A stretch of DNA of 64,000 nt from Hymenobacter mucosus (GTDB lineage Bacteria; Bacteroidota; Bacteroidia; Cytophagales; Hymenobacteraceae): NCBI RefSeq assembly GCF_900188255.1, contig NZ_FZNS01000002.1, positions 496,001 to 560,000 on the forward strand, given 5' to 3'. Positions within the stretch are counted from its first letter, which is position 1; every line of letters begins with the position of its first letter. The position numbers and the translations under genes are program-made. The notes under the pieces were generated by a model. The model searched no databases, was not told the origin of the DNA, and saw nothing but the letters and a program-made list of their open reading frames with translations. This document shows positions 16,801-26,333 of the stretch, piece after piece.

Positions 16801-17031
16801 GCCCTGGGCAACCGCTCCATTGGTACGGCGGCGGCAGGCGGCATGCTCTTGGGCACGTTGTTCGGCATGGTCCTGATTCCGGGGCTGTACGTGCTGTTTG
16901 CCAGCCTGGAAAAGCCTAAGAATCTGGATGCCGATGCGGAGGATGCGGAAACCACGCCGCCCGTCCTGCACCAGCCTCACCATCTCGGCGCGGCCGTACC
17001 CGCCGGTGAACCTGTTCATTTTACTAAATAA
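13807..17031 (+). CDS. RND efflux pump, AcrB/MexF (HAE1) type, 1074 aa
   Basis: Full-length hydrophobe/amphiphile efflux-1 pump. It starts MFDIFIRRPILS; TM4 carries the proton-relay Asp pair in GIVVDNAIVVVE; the porter-domain halves are duplicated; and the C-terminal TM block has LIGLLGKNAILVIEFA with the conserved Lys. It exports drugs, bile-like compounds or solvents by proton antiport, working as a trimer with the adaptor and channel. The tail after TM12 is hydrophilic and variable. Two bases separate it from the channel gene. Confidence 0.95.
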   Translation: MFDIFIRRPILSLVISVFLVLLGALALVTLPITQFPDIVPPSVTVTAKYTGANAEVCAKAVATPLERAINGVPGMTYMSSVSSNNGVTLITVFFEVGTDPDLAAVGVQNRVTTIIDELPEEVIKAGVTTEKEVNSMLLYLNIMSDDPKVNEKFIYNFADINVLQELKRIDGVGFAEIMGSREYSMRVWLKPDRMAAYQVGTDEVIEAIRAQNVEAAPGKSGESSGREAQVLQYVLRYTGKLFEPEQYRNIVVRSSADGSILRLRDVADVEFGSLTYGMSSKIDGRPSAAIMLKQRPGSNASEVIAGVKARMAELKETSFPPGMTYSIAYDVSRFLDASIHEVLRTLVEAFLLVFVVVYIFLQDFRSTLIPALAVPVALVGTLFFMQVLGFSINLLTLFALVLAIGIVVDNAIVVVEAVHAKMQEKHLPARAATFEAMHEISSSLIAITLVMSAVFIPVSFMDGPVGVFYRQFSLTLAIAIVISGVNAVTLTPALCALMLKHTPQAEGEEPKGVMGRFFAGFNRRYEAVAGRYQGLLRSVAGRRVVTLAALLLFFGATWGLTRILPSGFIPTEDQGMIYVNVTTPAGATVERTEQVLSQVQRIAQKLGPVESVSTLAGYSLVNEVAGSSYGMGMINLKPWDERKQSVQDMITELEEKTKSISDASIQFLPPPTVPGFGNSSGFELRLLDKTGSGDLQKTAAVAQTFLTALNKEGAINGAFTGFDPNFPQYLIHVDQDMAAKKGVTIDRAMSTLQTLMGSYYASNFIRFGQMYKVMVQASPEYRGRPEDVLALHVKNDRGEMVPFSTFVRLERVFGPDQLTRYNMYTSAMVNGDAAPGFSSGDAIGAIEKVAAKELPRGYDYEWSGMTREQILSGDQALYVFGIVLIFVYLLLAAQYESLLLPLPVLLSLPTGVFGAFLSLKLLGLENNIYAQVALVMLIGLLGKNAILVIEFAEQRRRAGASVMDAAVEGAVSRLRPILMTSFAFIAGLVPLVIASGAGALGNRSIGTAAAGGMLLGTLFGMVLIPGLYVLFASLEKPKNLDADAEDAETTPPVLHQPHHLGAAVPAGEPVHFTK

Positions 17032-17033
17032 CT

Positions 17034-18509
17034 ATGCGCCTGACCTCCCGTTTTCTGACTGGCCTGCTCAGCGTGGTAGCCCTTGTCAGCGGCTGCCAGG
17101 TGACGGCCCCGCGCGAGCTGCCCCCAGTGGTAGCCACGCCCACCGTGTACGCCGGCAACCCCACCACTCCGGACACTGCCAGCATCTCCGACTTACCCTG
17201 GCAAACTTTTTTTGCCGATTCGGCCCTCGTGGGGCTTATTGATACGGCCCTGGCTCAAAATCTAGACCTGCGCATGGCTCTGCAACGCGTGGAGCAGGCC
17301 CGGGCCAACTGGCTGGAGCGGCGCGCTCCGCTGCTGCCGACGGTAAACGGGGTAGCCGCCGCCGGCCTCGACCACTACGGCGACTATACCCTCAACGGGG
17401 TGGGTAACTTCGACACCAACCTCTCCCAGAATATTGAAGGCCAGCGTCGTATTCCTACTACCCTCACCCCCGACTACTTCCTGGGCCTGCGGGCTTCCTG
17501 GGAGCTAGACCTCTGGGGCAAGCTGCGCAGTCGCCGCAAGGCCGCGTATCTGCGGTTGCTGGCTTCGGTGGAAGGCCGCAACTTGGTGGTGACTTCGTTG
17601 GTAGCGGAAGTTGCCCGCGGCTACTACGAGCTGCTAACGCTGGACAACCAGCTGGCTTCCCTAGAGCGCAATGCCACCCTGCAACAACGCGGCCTAGATA
17701 TTATGCGCGTGCAGAAGCAAGCCGGGCGGGCCACTGAGTTGGCCGTGCAGCAGTTTGCCGCCCAGCTATTGCGCACTCGCAGCTTGGGGTTTGAAGTGCG
17801 GCAGCGCATCACGGAAACCGAAAACCAACTAAACCAACTATTGGGCCGCTACCCCCGCCGCATTGCGCGGGGCCGCGCCTTGGCCCAGCAGGAACTTCCT
17901 ACGCGCCTAGTGGCCGGTTTGCCTTCTCACCTGCTCCTGCGCCGCCCCGACGTACGCCAGGCGGAGTTGGAACTGACGGCGGCCCACGCCGACGTGGACG
18001 CGGCCCGCGCGGCCTTCCTGCCTTCCCTTACGCTCACCCCCTACCTTGGCTTCAACGCTTTCCGTACCGCAGCCCTACTAAACCCAGCTTCTCTGGCCTA
18101 CGGCGCATTGGCCGGCCTTTCGGCCCCGGTGTTCAACCGCCGTCAGCTCAAGGCCGATTATGGCCGGTCGGTGGCCGTGAACCTAGAGGCATATTATGGC
18201 TACCAAAAAGCGATTCAAACGGGCTTCCGCGAAGTATCCACCAATTTGCGCGGCTTAGAAAACTACCGGCAGGTAGCGGCCCTGCGCCAGCAGGAAGTAG
18301 AAACCCTGACTAAAGCCATTGCTACCGCCACCGACCTCCAAGTAGCGGGCTACGCTACCTACTTGGAGGTTATCACCGCCCAGCGTAGTGCCCTGGAGGC
18401 CGAATTGAGCTTAGCCGAAGTGCGCCGCACTCAGTTTCTGCAAGCCATTGACCTCTACCGTGCTTTGGGCGGCGGCTGGGCCGCTACTGCAGTACCAGCC
18501 GGCCGATAA
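17034..18509 (+). CDS. Outer-membrane efflux channel (OprM/NodT-type), lipoprotein
   Basis: A 491 aa TolC-family outer-membrane factor. The lipoprotein signal ends LVSGC with Cys21. The two repeated OEP units are visible: PWQTFFADSALVGLIDTALAQNLDL opening the first (cited in part), SWELDLWGKLRSRRKAA, then LPSHLLLRRPDVRQAE typical of NodT/OprM, and YLEVITAQRSALEAELS in the second. It forms the trimeric exit duct of the tripartite pump. It is followed by a hairpin that ends the operon. Confidence 0.94.
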   Translation: MRLTSRFLTGLLSVVALVSGCQVTAPRELPPVVATPTVYAGNPTTPDTASISDLPWQTFFADSALVGLIDTALAQNLDLRMALQRVEQARANWLERRAPLLPTVNGVAAAGLDHYGDYTLNGVGNFDTNLSQNIEGQRRIPTTLTPDYFLGLRASWELDLWGKLRSRRKAAYLRLLASVEGRNLVVTSLVAEVARGYYELLTLDNQLASLERNATLQQRGLDIMRVQKQAGRATELAVQQFAAQLLRTRSLGFEVRQRITETENQLNQLLGRYPRRIARGRALAQQELPTRLVAGLPSHLLLRRPDVRQAELELTAAHADVDAARAAFLPSLTLTPYLGFNAFRTAALLNPASLAYGALAGLSAPVFNRRQLKADYGRSVAVNLEAYYGYQKAIQTGFREVSTNLRGLENYRQVAALRQQEVETLTKAIATATDLQVAGYATYLEVITAQRSALEAELSLAEVRRTQFLQAIDLYRALGGGWAATAVPAGR

Positions 18510-18524
18510 AACACTCCCTACTTC

Positions 18525-18604
18525 AAAACCCGGCCCAGCGTGCCGCATGTATTGCAGTAGGCTGAGCTGGGTTTTGAGCTTTCCGCCGCCCCAGCTCAGC
18601 CTAC
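18525..18604 (+). terminator. Terminator with an overlapping alternative hairpin
   Basis: Segment A (18525-18539) pairs with B (18561-18575, ending GGGTTTT), a terminator-like stem. B in turn also pairs perfectly over 15 bases (18557-18571) with C (18590-18604). The A-B and B-C stems exclude each other. This is the end of the efflux operon and the leader region of hrpB. Confidence 0.55.
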
Positions 18605-18631
18605 CCTACCGCGTCCAAAGCTTCCAAGTGA

Positions 18632-18639
18632 CATCTTTG
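18632..18639 (+). promoter_or_regulatory. -7-like box directly before hrpB
   Basis: CATCTTTG is one base from TAnnTTTG and ends four bases before the ATG at 18644. No -33 box is apparent. If used, the hrpB mRNA would be leaderless. Confidence 0.35.
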
Positions 18640-18643
18640 CACC

Positions 18644-21181
18644 ATGATGTCCTTCAACCTGCCCGACCTACCCATTCGTGACGCGCTGCCAGAACTACTC
18701 CAGACACTAGCAGCTTCTAATGTGGCCGTGCTCCAAGCTCCGCCCGGGGCGGGTAAGACCACCCTAGTGCCGCTCGCTTTGCTGGAGGCCGCCTGGCGCG
18801 AAGATGGGCGCATTCTAGTGCTAGAACCCCGCCGACTAGCGGCCCGGGCCGCAGCTACGCGCATGGCCCAGTTGCTGGGCGAGCCAGTGGGGCAGACGGT
18901 AGGCTACCGCATGCGCCTGGAAAGCAAGGTGTCGGACAAAACGCGGATTGAGGTAGTAACAGAGGTGATCCTGACCCGGCAACTCCAGGACGACCCGGCT
19001 CTGGAAGGGGTAGCGGCCGTGCTGTTCGATGAATTTCATGAGCGAAGCTTGCAGGCTGATCTGGGCCTGGCCCTGGCCCTGGATGCTCAGAGCGTGCTCC
19101 GGCCCGACTTACGCATTCTGGTGATGTCGGCCACGCTGGATGCTGATCGCCTGGGGGCGTGGCTGGGGGCGCCCGTAGTGCGCAGCCTAGGGCACATGTT
19201 TCCAGTAGAAACCCATTATCTCACGCCACAGCGGGCCGCTACTGTGTCGCGCCGCCCGCACGAGAAGCTACAGGACCTTACGCCCCTCATCATCCGCGAA
19301 GCGCTGGCCCAGCATTCGACCGGCGACGTATTGGTATTTCTGCCTGGCCTGGCTGACCAGCGTCGTGTGGCCGAGCGCTTAGCGTCGTTGCCAGATCATA
19401 TCGACATCCATACCCTCCACGGAGAGCTACCCGCCGAGCAACAAGACGCGGCCCTACGCCCCGCCCCCCAAGGCCGACGCAAAGTGGTGCTAGCAACCAG
19501 CATAGCCGAAACCAGCCTGACCATTGAGGGCGTTACAATTGTAGTAGATGGCGGGTACGCCCGCGTGCCCCGCTTTGAGCCCCGCACTGGCCTAACAACT
19601 CTGGGCACGGAGCCTGTCAGCCAAGCCGCCGCCGACCAGCGCCGGGGCCGCGCGGGCCGCCTAGGGCCCGGCACCTGCTACCGCCTCTGGACGGAAGCCG
19701 AGTACCGAGAGCTGCCTCATCACCTAGCCCCCGAAGTTCTAACCGCCGACCTCAGCCCTCTTGCCCTGGAACTAGCCCTGTGGGGTGCGCAAGACGCTAC
19801 TGCTCTGCGCTGGCTAGATGCTCCACCAGCACCCGCCCTGGCCCAGGCCCGCGACTTATTAGTGCGCTTGCAGGCATTGGCTAGTACGGGCCATCCTACG
19901 GCCCACGGCCGCGCGTTGGCGGGCCTGGGTTTGGCACCGCGCTTGGCGCACCTAGTAGCCCGTGGCCAAGCGTTAGGACACGGCGCTACGGCCTGTGCGT
20001 TGGCAGCGCTACTTACGGAGCGTGATATTCTACGGCCGGCAGATGGGTCGTTTGGCCCACCCGATTTGCGTTTGCGTCTTGAAGCCTTGGCCACGGGACG
20101 AGCCCCCTTGCCTGGCTTGCTGCCAGACGGAGCAGCCCTGCGCCGGGTGCGGGAAGCGGCGGCCGTGCTGCGGCGCCGCACCGGGGCCCAGGGAGAAATT
20201 GAGCCGGATGTGGCGGGGCTGCTGGCGGCCCTCGCCTACCCCGACCGCCTGGCCCAACGCGAAACGTCCGAACGGGTGCGCTTAGTAAGTGGACAGCGGG
20301 CCATGCTCCCCGCGGAGTTTTTTGGGCAGCAGGATGTATTTTTTGCCGTAGCGGCTCTCGATGGGGTGGCCTCCCAGCCCCGAGCAGGTTTGGCAGCCCC
20401 CTTGAGCCGGGCCGAGTTGGAGGAGTACTTTGCTGATCAAGTAGAAACCCGCGATGAAGTACGCTGGGACGAAGCAACTGGCCGAGTAGTAGCCCGTCGT
20501 TTGCGCCGGTTGGGGGCTCTGGTCCTGTCAGAAACCACCATACCCAACCCCAGCCCCGAAGCTATTACGGCGGCGCTGCTCGGAGCCTTGCGAGCGGGCG
20601 GCATCAGCCGCCTACCCTGGAGCGAGGCCGCTACGCACGTGCGGGAGCGGTTGGCCTTTCTACATCATACGTTTCCAGAAAGCTGGCCCAATGTATCGGA
20701 TGAGCACCTGGGTGCGGAGCTTGACGACTGGCTGGGACCCTACGTGACGGATGTAAAATCTTTGGCGGCGTTGAGCCGCGTAGACTTGGGGGAGGCGCTG
20801 CTCAATTGGCTACCCGGGGGCTGGTCCCAACGCCAAGAACTAGACCGCCTGGCCCCGTCTCACCTAGAAGTACCCACCAGCTCCCGTATCCGCCTCGACT
20901 ATGTCGACCCCGCCGCCCCAGTTCTGGCCGTACGGCTGCAAGAAGTATTTGGCTTGCTAGATACGCCTACTGTAGGCGGGGGGCGGGTGCCCCTCACGCT
21001 GCACCTGTTGTCGCCGGGCTACCGCCCGGCTCAGGTAACGCGCGACCTGCGCAGCTTCTGGACCAGCAGCTACTTTGAGGTGCGCAAGGAACTCCGGGGG
21101 CGCTACCCCAAGCACTACTGGCCCGAAAATCCCTTGGACGCGCAGGCTATTCGGGGTACTAAAAAGCAGAATGGAATGTAG
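18644..21181 (+). CDS. hrpB: ATP-dependent helicase HrpB (DEAH/RHA family)
   Basis: 845 aa, the usual HrpB length. Motifs in order: Walker A APPGAGKTTLVPL (from residue 32), EPRRLAARAAA (Ia), DEFHERS with Asp129-Glu130-Phe131-His132 (II), MSATLDADRL (III), ATSIAETSLTIEGV (V), QRRGRAGRLGPG (VI). The HA2-like and HrpB C-terminal domains follow, the latter ending with SYFEVRKELRGRYPKHYWPENP. HrpB proteins are predicted RNA helicases of uncertain cellular role. The ATG at 18644 is followed immediately by a second ATG. It is a single gene. Confidence 0.92.
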   Translation: MMSFNLPDLPIRDALPELLQTLAASNVAVLQAPPGAGKTTLVPLALLEAAWREDGRILVLEPRRLAARAAATRMAQLLGEPVGQTVGYRMRLESKVSDKTRIEVVTEVILTRQLQDDPALEGVAAVLFDEFHERSLQADLGLALALDAQSVLRPDLRILVMSATLDADRLGAWLGAPVVRSLGHMFPVETHYLTPQRAATVSRRPHEKLQDLTPLIIREALAQHSTGDVLVFLPGLADQRRVAERLASLPDHIDIHTLHGELPAEQQDAALRPAPQGRRKVVLATSIAETSLTIEGVTIVVDGGYARVPRFEPRTGLTTLGTEPVSQAAADQRRGRAGRLGPGTCYRLWTEAEYRELPHHLAPEVLTADLSPLALELALWGAQDATALRWLDAPPAPALAQARDLLVRLQALASTGHPTAHGRALAGLGLAPRLAHLVARGQALGHGATACALAALLTERDILRPADGSFGPPDLRLRLEALATGRAPLPGLLPDGAALRRVREAAAVLRRRTGAQGEIEPDVAGLLAALAYPDRLAQRETSERVRLVSGQRAMLPAEFFGQQDVFFAVAALDGVASQPRAGLAAPLSRAELEEYFADQVETRDEVRWDEATGRVVARRLRRLGALVLSETTIPNPSPEAITAALLGALRAGGISRLPWSEAATHVRERLAFLHHTFPESWPNVSDEHLGAELDDWLGPYVTDVKSLAALSRVDLGEALLNWLPGGWSQRQELDRLAPSHLEVPTSSRIRLDYVDPAAPVLAVRLQEVFGLLDTPTVGGGRVPLTLHLLSPGYRPAQVTRDLRSFWTSSYFEVRKELRGRYPKHYWPENPLDAQAIRGTKKQNGM

Positions 21182-21458
21182 CTTTTGGCGCCTTATACTT
21201 AAGCCGCAGCCACGGTTACTAACGCCTGGTTTATCAACTATTTATTGCTTCCGCCAAGCCAGCGTAGGGAATAGATTACTCAGCACCTGGCCGCGGTATG
21301 TTCTACCTGATTTTATTGTTGAGGTAAGCTTCCACTATATTCCCTAACATTTTTCAAAAAATCCGGTATTACTACCACCCCCTACGCCTTCCAGCCCACG
21401 CGTACGTTAGCCCCGCCTAAGCAACCAAGGCCTTTGCTCCGCCCGACTTTCTGCCTGC
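21182..21458. other. 277-base intergenic region
   Basis: The gap between hrpB and the next gene contains no credible coding frame. An AT-rich stretch lies around 21230-21360. A short inverted match (GGGAATA near 21267, TATTCCC near 21339) was noted without clear meaning. Confidence 0.4.
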
Positions 21459-21815
21459 ATGATTGATCTGCTCGATGTAAACCTACAGCAAGTACCAGAC
21501 GCCTATTTAGCGGGTACCTGGCGTGTAGCGGAGCGAATATTGAACCGAGCCAGTGCAACTACTCCCCTGGCCCAGGCCACTACCCTGCAATTACAGGAAG
21601 GTCATCTGCAAGTGGATACCGCAAGCCGCGCTATCCGCGGGCAATGGTCGGTGCAGCGCGATGCCCTGTTGAGCCGCCCCTACCTGCATTTGCAGCTACC
21701 CGACGAAGAAACGACTGCGCTGGTTACTCGTCTGCGACGGGCACCAGATGGTCACCTCCGCGCCCTCACTCTGTATTTCCAATCTGGTATGGAGTTGCAA
21801 CTATTGCAGCCCTAG
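21459..21815 (+). CDS. Hypothetical protein, 118 aa, paired with the PAS protein
   Basis: No family is recognised. Residues show GTWRVAERILN near the N-terminus, alternating hydrophobic strands (LQLQEGHLQV, YLHLQLPDEE, LTLYFQSGMELQLL) and no signal peptide, suggesting a small cytoplasmic beta-rich, perhaps lipocalin-like, fold. Its stop is only 18 bases before the ATG of the PAS protein, so the two are likely co-expressed and may work together. Confidence 0.65.
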   Translation: MIDLLDVNLQQVPDAYLAGTWRVAERILNRASATTPLAQATTLQLQEGHLQVDTASRAIRGQWSVQRDALLSRPYLHLQLPDEETTALVTRLRRAPDGHLRALTLYFQSGMELQLLQP

Positions 21816-21833
21816 CCCCCTCTGCCCTCACCT

Positions 21834-23132
21834 ATGGCTTTCTCCGAGGAATCTATCCATTACGAACGACTGCAAACCGCCGTGGATGCGGCCGGCGTGG
21901 GTACCTGGGACCTGAATCCGGTATCCGGCGAACTAGTGTGGTCGGCCCGCTGCAAAGAGCTGTTCGGCCTACCAGTTACCGATACCATTACCTATGAAGA
22001 TTTCCTGCGGGGCCTCCACCCCGACGACCGTGCGCCCATCGACGCGGCCGTGCAGCGGGCCTTAGCACCCAACGGGTCGGGATTGTTCGATACAGAATAC
22101 CGAATTATTGGCCTCCAGGAGAACCTTCCGCTACGGTGGGCACGGGCTACGGGACGGGCCTTCTTCAATGCTGAACACACCCAAGCCGTGCGGTTTATTG
22201 GTACCATCACCGACGTTACCAGCAAGCGCCAGCAGCAGGAAGTCCTGCGCCAGAGCGAGGAGCGCTATGCCCTAGCTTCCCTGGCTACCAACGACGCCAT
22301 CTGGGACTGGAACCTAGTAGACAACACCATTAAGTGGAACCCGGCCGTACAACGCGTGCTGGGCTACGGTGCCGATGCTTCTAACACGGCTGCGCATTGG
22401 TGGTACGACCATATTCATGCGGAAGACCGAGACCGAGTAGTTGATGGCATTCACGCCGTAATTGACGGCGGCCAAACGGACTGGCACGATGATTACCGCT
22501 TCTTGAAAGCTGACGGCTCCTACGCCCAAATCATGGACAGGGGGCACGTAGCGCGCAACGATGAGGGCCAAGCTATGCGCATGATCGGGGCCATGCAGGA
22601 CGTTACCCAGCAGCACGAAGCCAAAGCAGCGCTGCGCCGCCGTGAAGCCGACTTTATAGCCATGGCCGACAATGTAGCCCAACTCTCCTGGATGGCAGAG
22701 GCCGACGGCTACATCACGTGGTACAACCAACGCTGGTACGATTTCACGGGTACTACGCTCGAAGAAATGAAAGGCTGGGGCTGGGAAAAAGTACATCACC
22801 CCGACCATATCAACCAAGTGGCGGCTTTTGTGCAGAAAGCTTGGCCGGCCGGTGAACCGTGGGAACTGACTTTTCCCCTGCGCAGCAAAGAGGGCTTGTA
22901 CCGCTGGTTCTTAACCCGTGCCGTGCCCATACGCAACGACCAGGGCGAGGTAGAACGCTGGTTTGGCACCAATACCGATGTAACGGACATGCGGGAGCTA
23001 CAAAACCAACTAGAGCGCTCTTACCAAGATCTAGAAGTGAAGGTAACGTTCCGTACTCTTCAGTTAGAGCGCGAAGTGCAAGAGCTACGCGCCCAATTGG
23101 CTGCCACTACGGCCGGCCCAAAGCCCGCATAG
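21834..23132 (+). CDS. Triple-PAS protein without an output domain, 432 aa
   Basis: Three PAS/PAC units of the PAS_3 type follow one another: about residues 8-130 (GVGTWDLNPVSGELVWSARC..., ending FIGTITDVTSKRQ), 135-265 (DAIWDWNLVDNTIKW, ending MIGAMQDVTQQ) and 270-395 (AQLSWMAEADGYITWYNQRWYDF, ending WFGTNTDVTDMRE; quoted in parts). A C-terminal coiled coil (LEREVQELRAQLA) ends the protein, with no HisKA, GGDEF or other effector. In most relatives this coil leads into a histidine kinase. It may be a truncated kinase or a free sensor that acts on another protein. No frameshift is visible downstream, where a strong terminator follows. Confidence 0.85.
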   Translation: MAFSEESIHYERLQTAVDAAGVGTWDLNPVSGELVWSARCKELFGLPVTDTITYEDFLRGLHPDDRAPIDAAVQRALAPNGSGLFDTEYRIIGLQENLPLRWARATGRAFFNAEHTQAVRFIGTITDVTSKRQQQEVLRQSEERYALASLATNDAIWDWNLVDNTIKWNPAVQRVLGYGADASNTAAHWWYDHIHAEDRDRVVDGIHAVIDGGQTDWHDDYRFLKADGSYAQIMDRGHVARNDEGQAMRMIGAMQDVTQQHEAKAALRRREADFIAMADNVAQLSWMAEADGYITWYNQRWYDFTGTTLEEMKGWGWEKVHHPDHINQVAAFVQKAWPAGEPWELTFPLRSKEGLYRWFLTRAVPIRNDQGEVERWFGTNTDVTDMRELQNQLERSYQDLEVKVTFRTLQLEREVQELRAQLAATTAGPKPA

Positions 23133-23150
23133 CACACTGTTACTGGAAAG

Positions 23151-23201
23151 ACTCATAAAGAAAGCCCCACGGTGCAGCACCGCGGGGCTTTCTTTATGAG
23201 T
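23151..23201. terminator. Near-perfect palindromic bidirectional terminator
   Basis: Eighteen-base perfect outer arms (23151-23168 and 23184-23201) continue after one A-C mismatch into six more pairs (CGGTGC and GCACCG) around a single-base loop. The hairpin separates the PAS gene from the convergent SDR gene and serves both. Confidence 0.85.
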
Positions 23202-23211
23202 GCAAGCGTAC

Positions 23212-24057
23212 TTACTCGCCAGCTGGGAAGTCGGCAGAGTCGCCGAGGTCAGCCACTTGCTCTAGCTCCTGCACCAGCTTCGTGAATTTTTCCCGCGCCC
23301 CTTTCACGGCTGCTTTGCCAAGCGGTAAGTGCAGGGGCGGGTTTTCCTGACGCACCAAGTCGTACATGATTTGAGCAGCACGCTGGGGGTCGCCAGGCTG
23401 CTTACCACTATAGCTCTGAATACCCTTAAGGTTTTCGCCTACGGTAGAGCGGTAGTCCTCAATGGCGGTATCCACGAAGGAAGCAGAGCGACCTGCCCAG
23501 TCGGTACGGAAACCGCTCGGCTCAATGTTGGTTACCTTAATACCCAGGGGAGCAACCTGCTGAGCTAAGCTCTCACCAAGGGCTTCGAGCGCAAATTTGC
23601 TGGCGTTATACACGCCCACGCCAGGGAAGGTCTTTAGGCCACCAATGCTAGTGATGTTGAGCACGTGGCCGCTTTTCCGCTCGCGAAGGTGGGGTAGCAC
23701 GGCCCGCAATACCCGCAGCGGACCGAACACGTTCACATCGAACTGACGCTGCACTTCGGCCTCATCAATCTCCTCGATGCTACCCAAGGAACCGTAGCCG
23801 GCGTTATTTACCACAACATCAAGTTGGCCGAAGTGCTGAATAGTCTCCTGCACGGCCTGCCGTACTTGCTGTTCGCTCACAACATCGCACACGAAGCCGC
23901 GGCCTTTATCGCCAGCCTTCTGAGTGAACTCATCGGCTTGCTCCTGTTTGCGGAAGGTAGCCGCCACACTGTCGCCTTTATTTAGGCAGTACTCGGCCAG
24001 TTCTTTGCCGAATCCGGTGCTTACACCGGTTATGAACCACGTTTTGGTAGTTGCCAT
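23212..24057 (-). CDS. SDR-family oxidoreductase, 281 aa
   Basis: A classical short-chain dehydrogenase/reductase with the Rossmann motif TGVSTGFGKELA near the N-terminus, NNAGYGS, a conserved Ser in LNITSIGG, and the catalytic YNASK. The family oxidises or reduces alcohols, ketones or sugars with NAD(P)(H). The closest-looking group is the 'oxidoreductase, SDR family' with C-terminal AAQIMYDL. The substrate cannot be told. It is a single gene convergent with the PAS gene. Confidence 0.87.
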   Translation of the reverse strand: MATTKTWFITGVSTGFGKELAEYCLNKGDSVAATFRKQEQADEFTQKAGDKGRGFVCDVVSEQQVRQAVQETIQHFGQLDVVVNNAGYGSLGSIEEIDEAEVQRQFDVNVFGPLRVLRAVLPHLRERKSGHVLNITSIGGLKTFPGVGVYNASKFALEALGESLAQQVAPLGIKVTNIEPSGFRTDWAGRSASFVDTAIEDYRSTVGENLKGIQSYSGKQPGDPQRAAQIMYDLVRQENPPLHLPLGKAAVKGAREKFTKLVQELEQVADLGDSADFPAGE

Positions 24058-26133
<2,076 letters not shown>

Positions 26134-26156
26134 GCTGAGCTGGTAGTGTTTCCTAG

Positions 26157-26190
26157 AATGCCGACAGCCTCTGCGCTGTCGGCATTTTTG
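26157..26190 (+). terminator. guaB terminator
   Basis: Twelve-base perfect arms (26157-26168 and 26175-26186) with a six-base loop, followed by TTT. Confidence 0.85.
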
Positions 26191-26333
26191 TATTATCGCC
26201 CTATATATCGGTTAGCTGGCTCATGACATCAGTCAACTGACAACGGTAGTTAGGTACACATGGCTTATCTTGCCCATCCATTTCGCCAAACGCCATGCTT
26301 GCACGGCGGAATGGCTGACCTTAACCTGGTTTC

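Noticed and set aside
21260..21350. GGGAATA and TATTCCC as a possible operator pair
   Set aside because: The halves are about 70 bases apart and only seven bases long, which is expected by chance.
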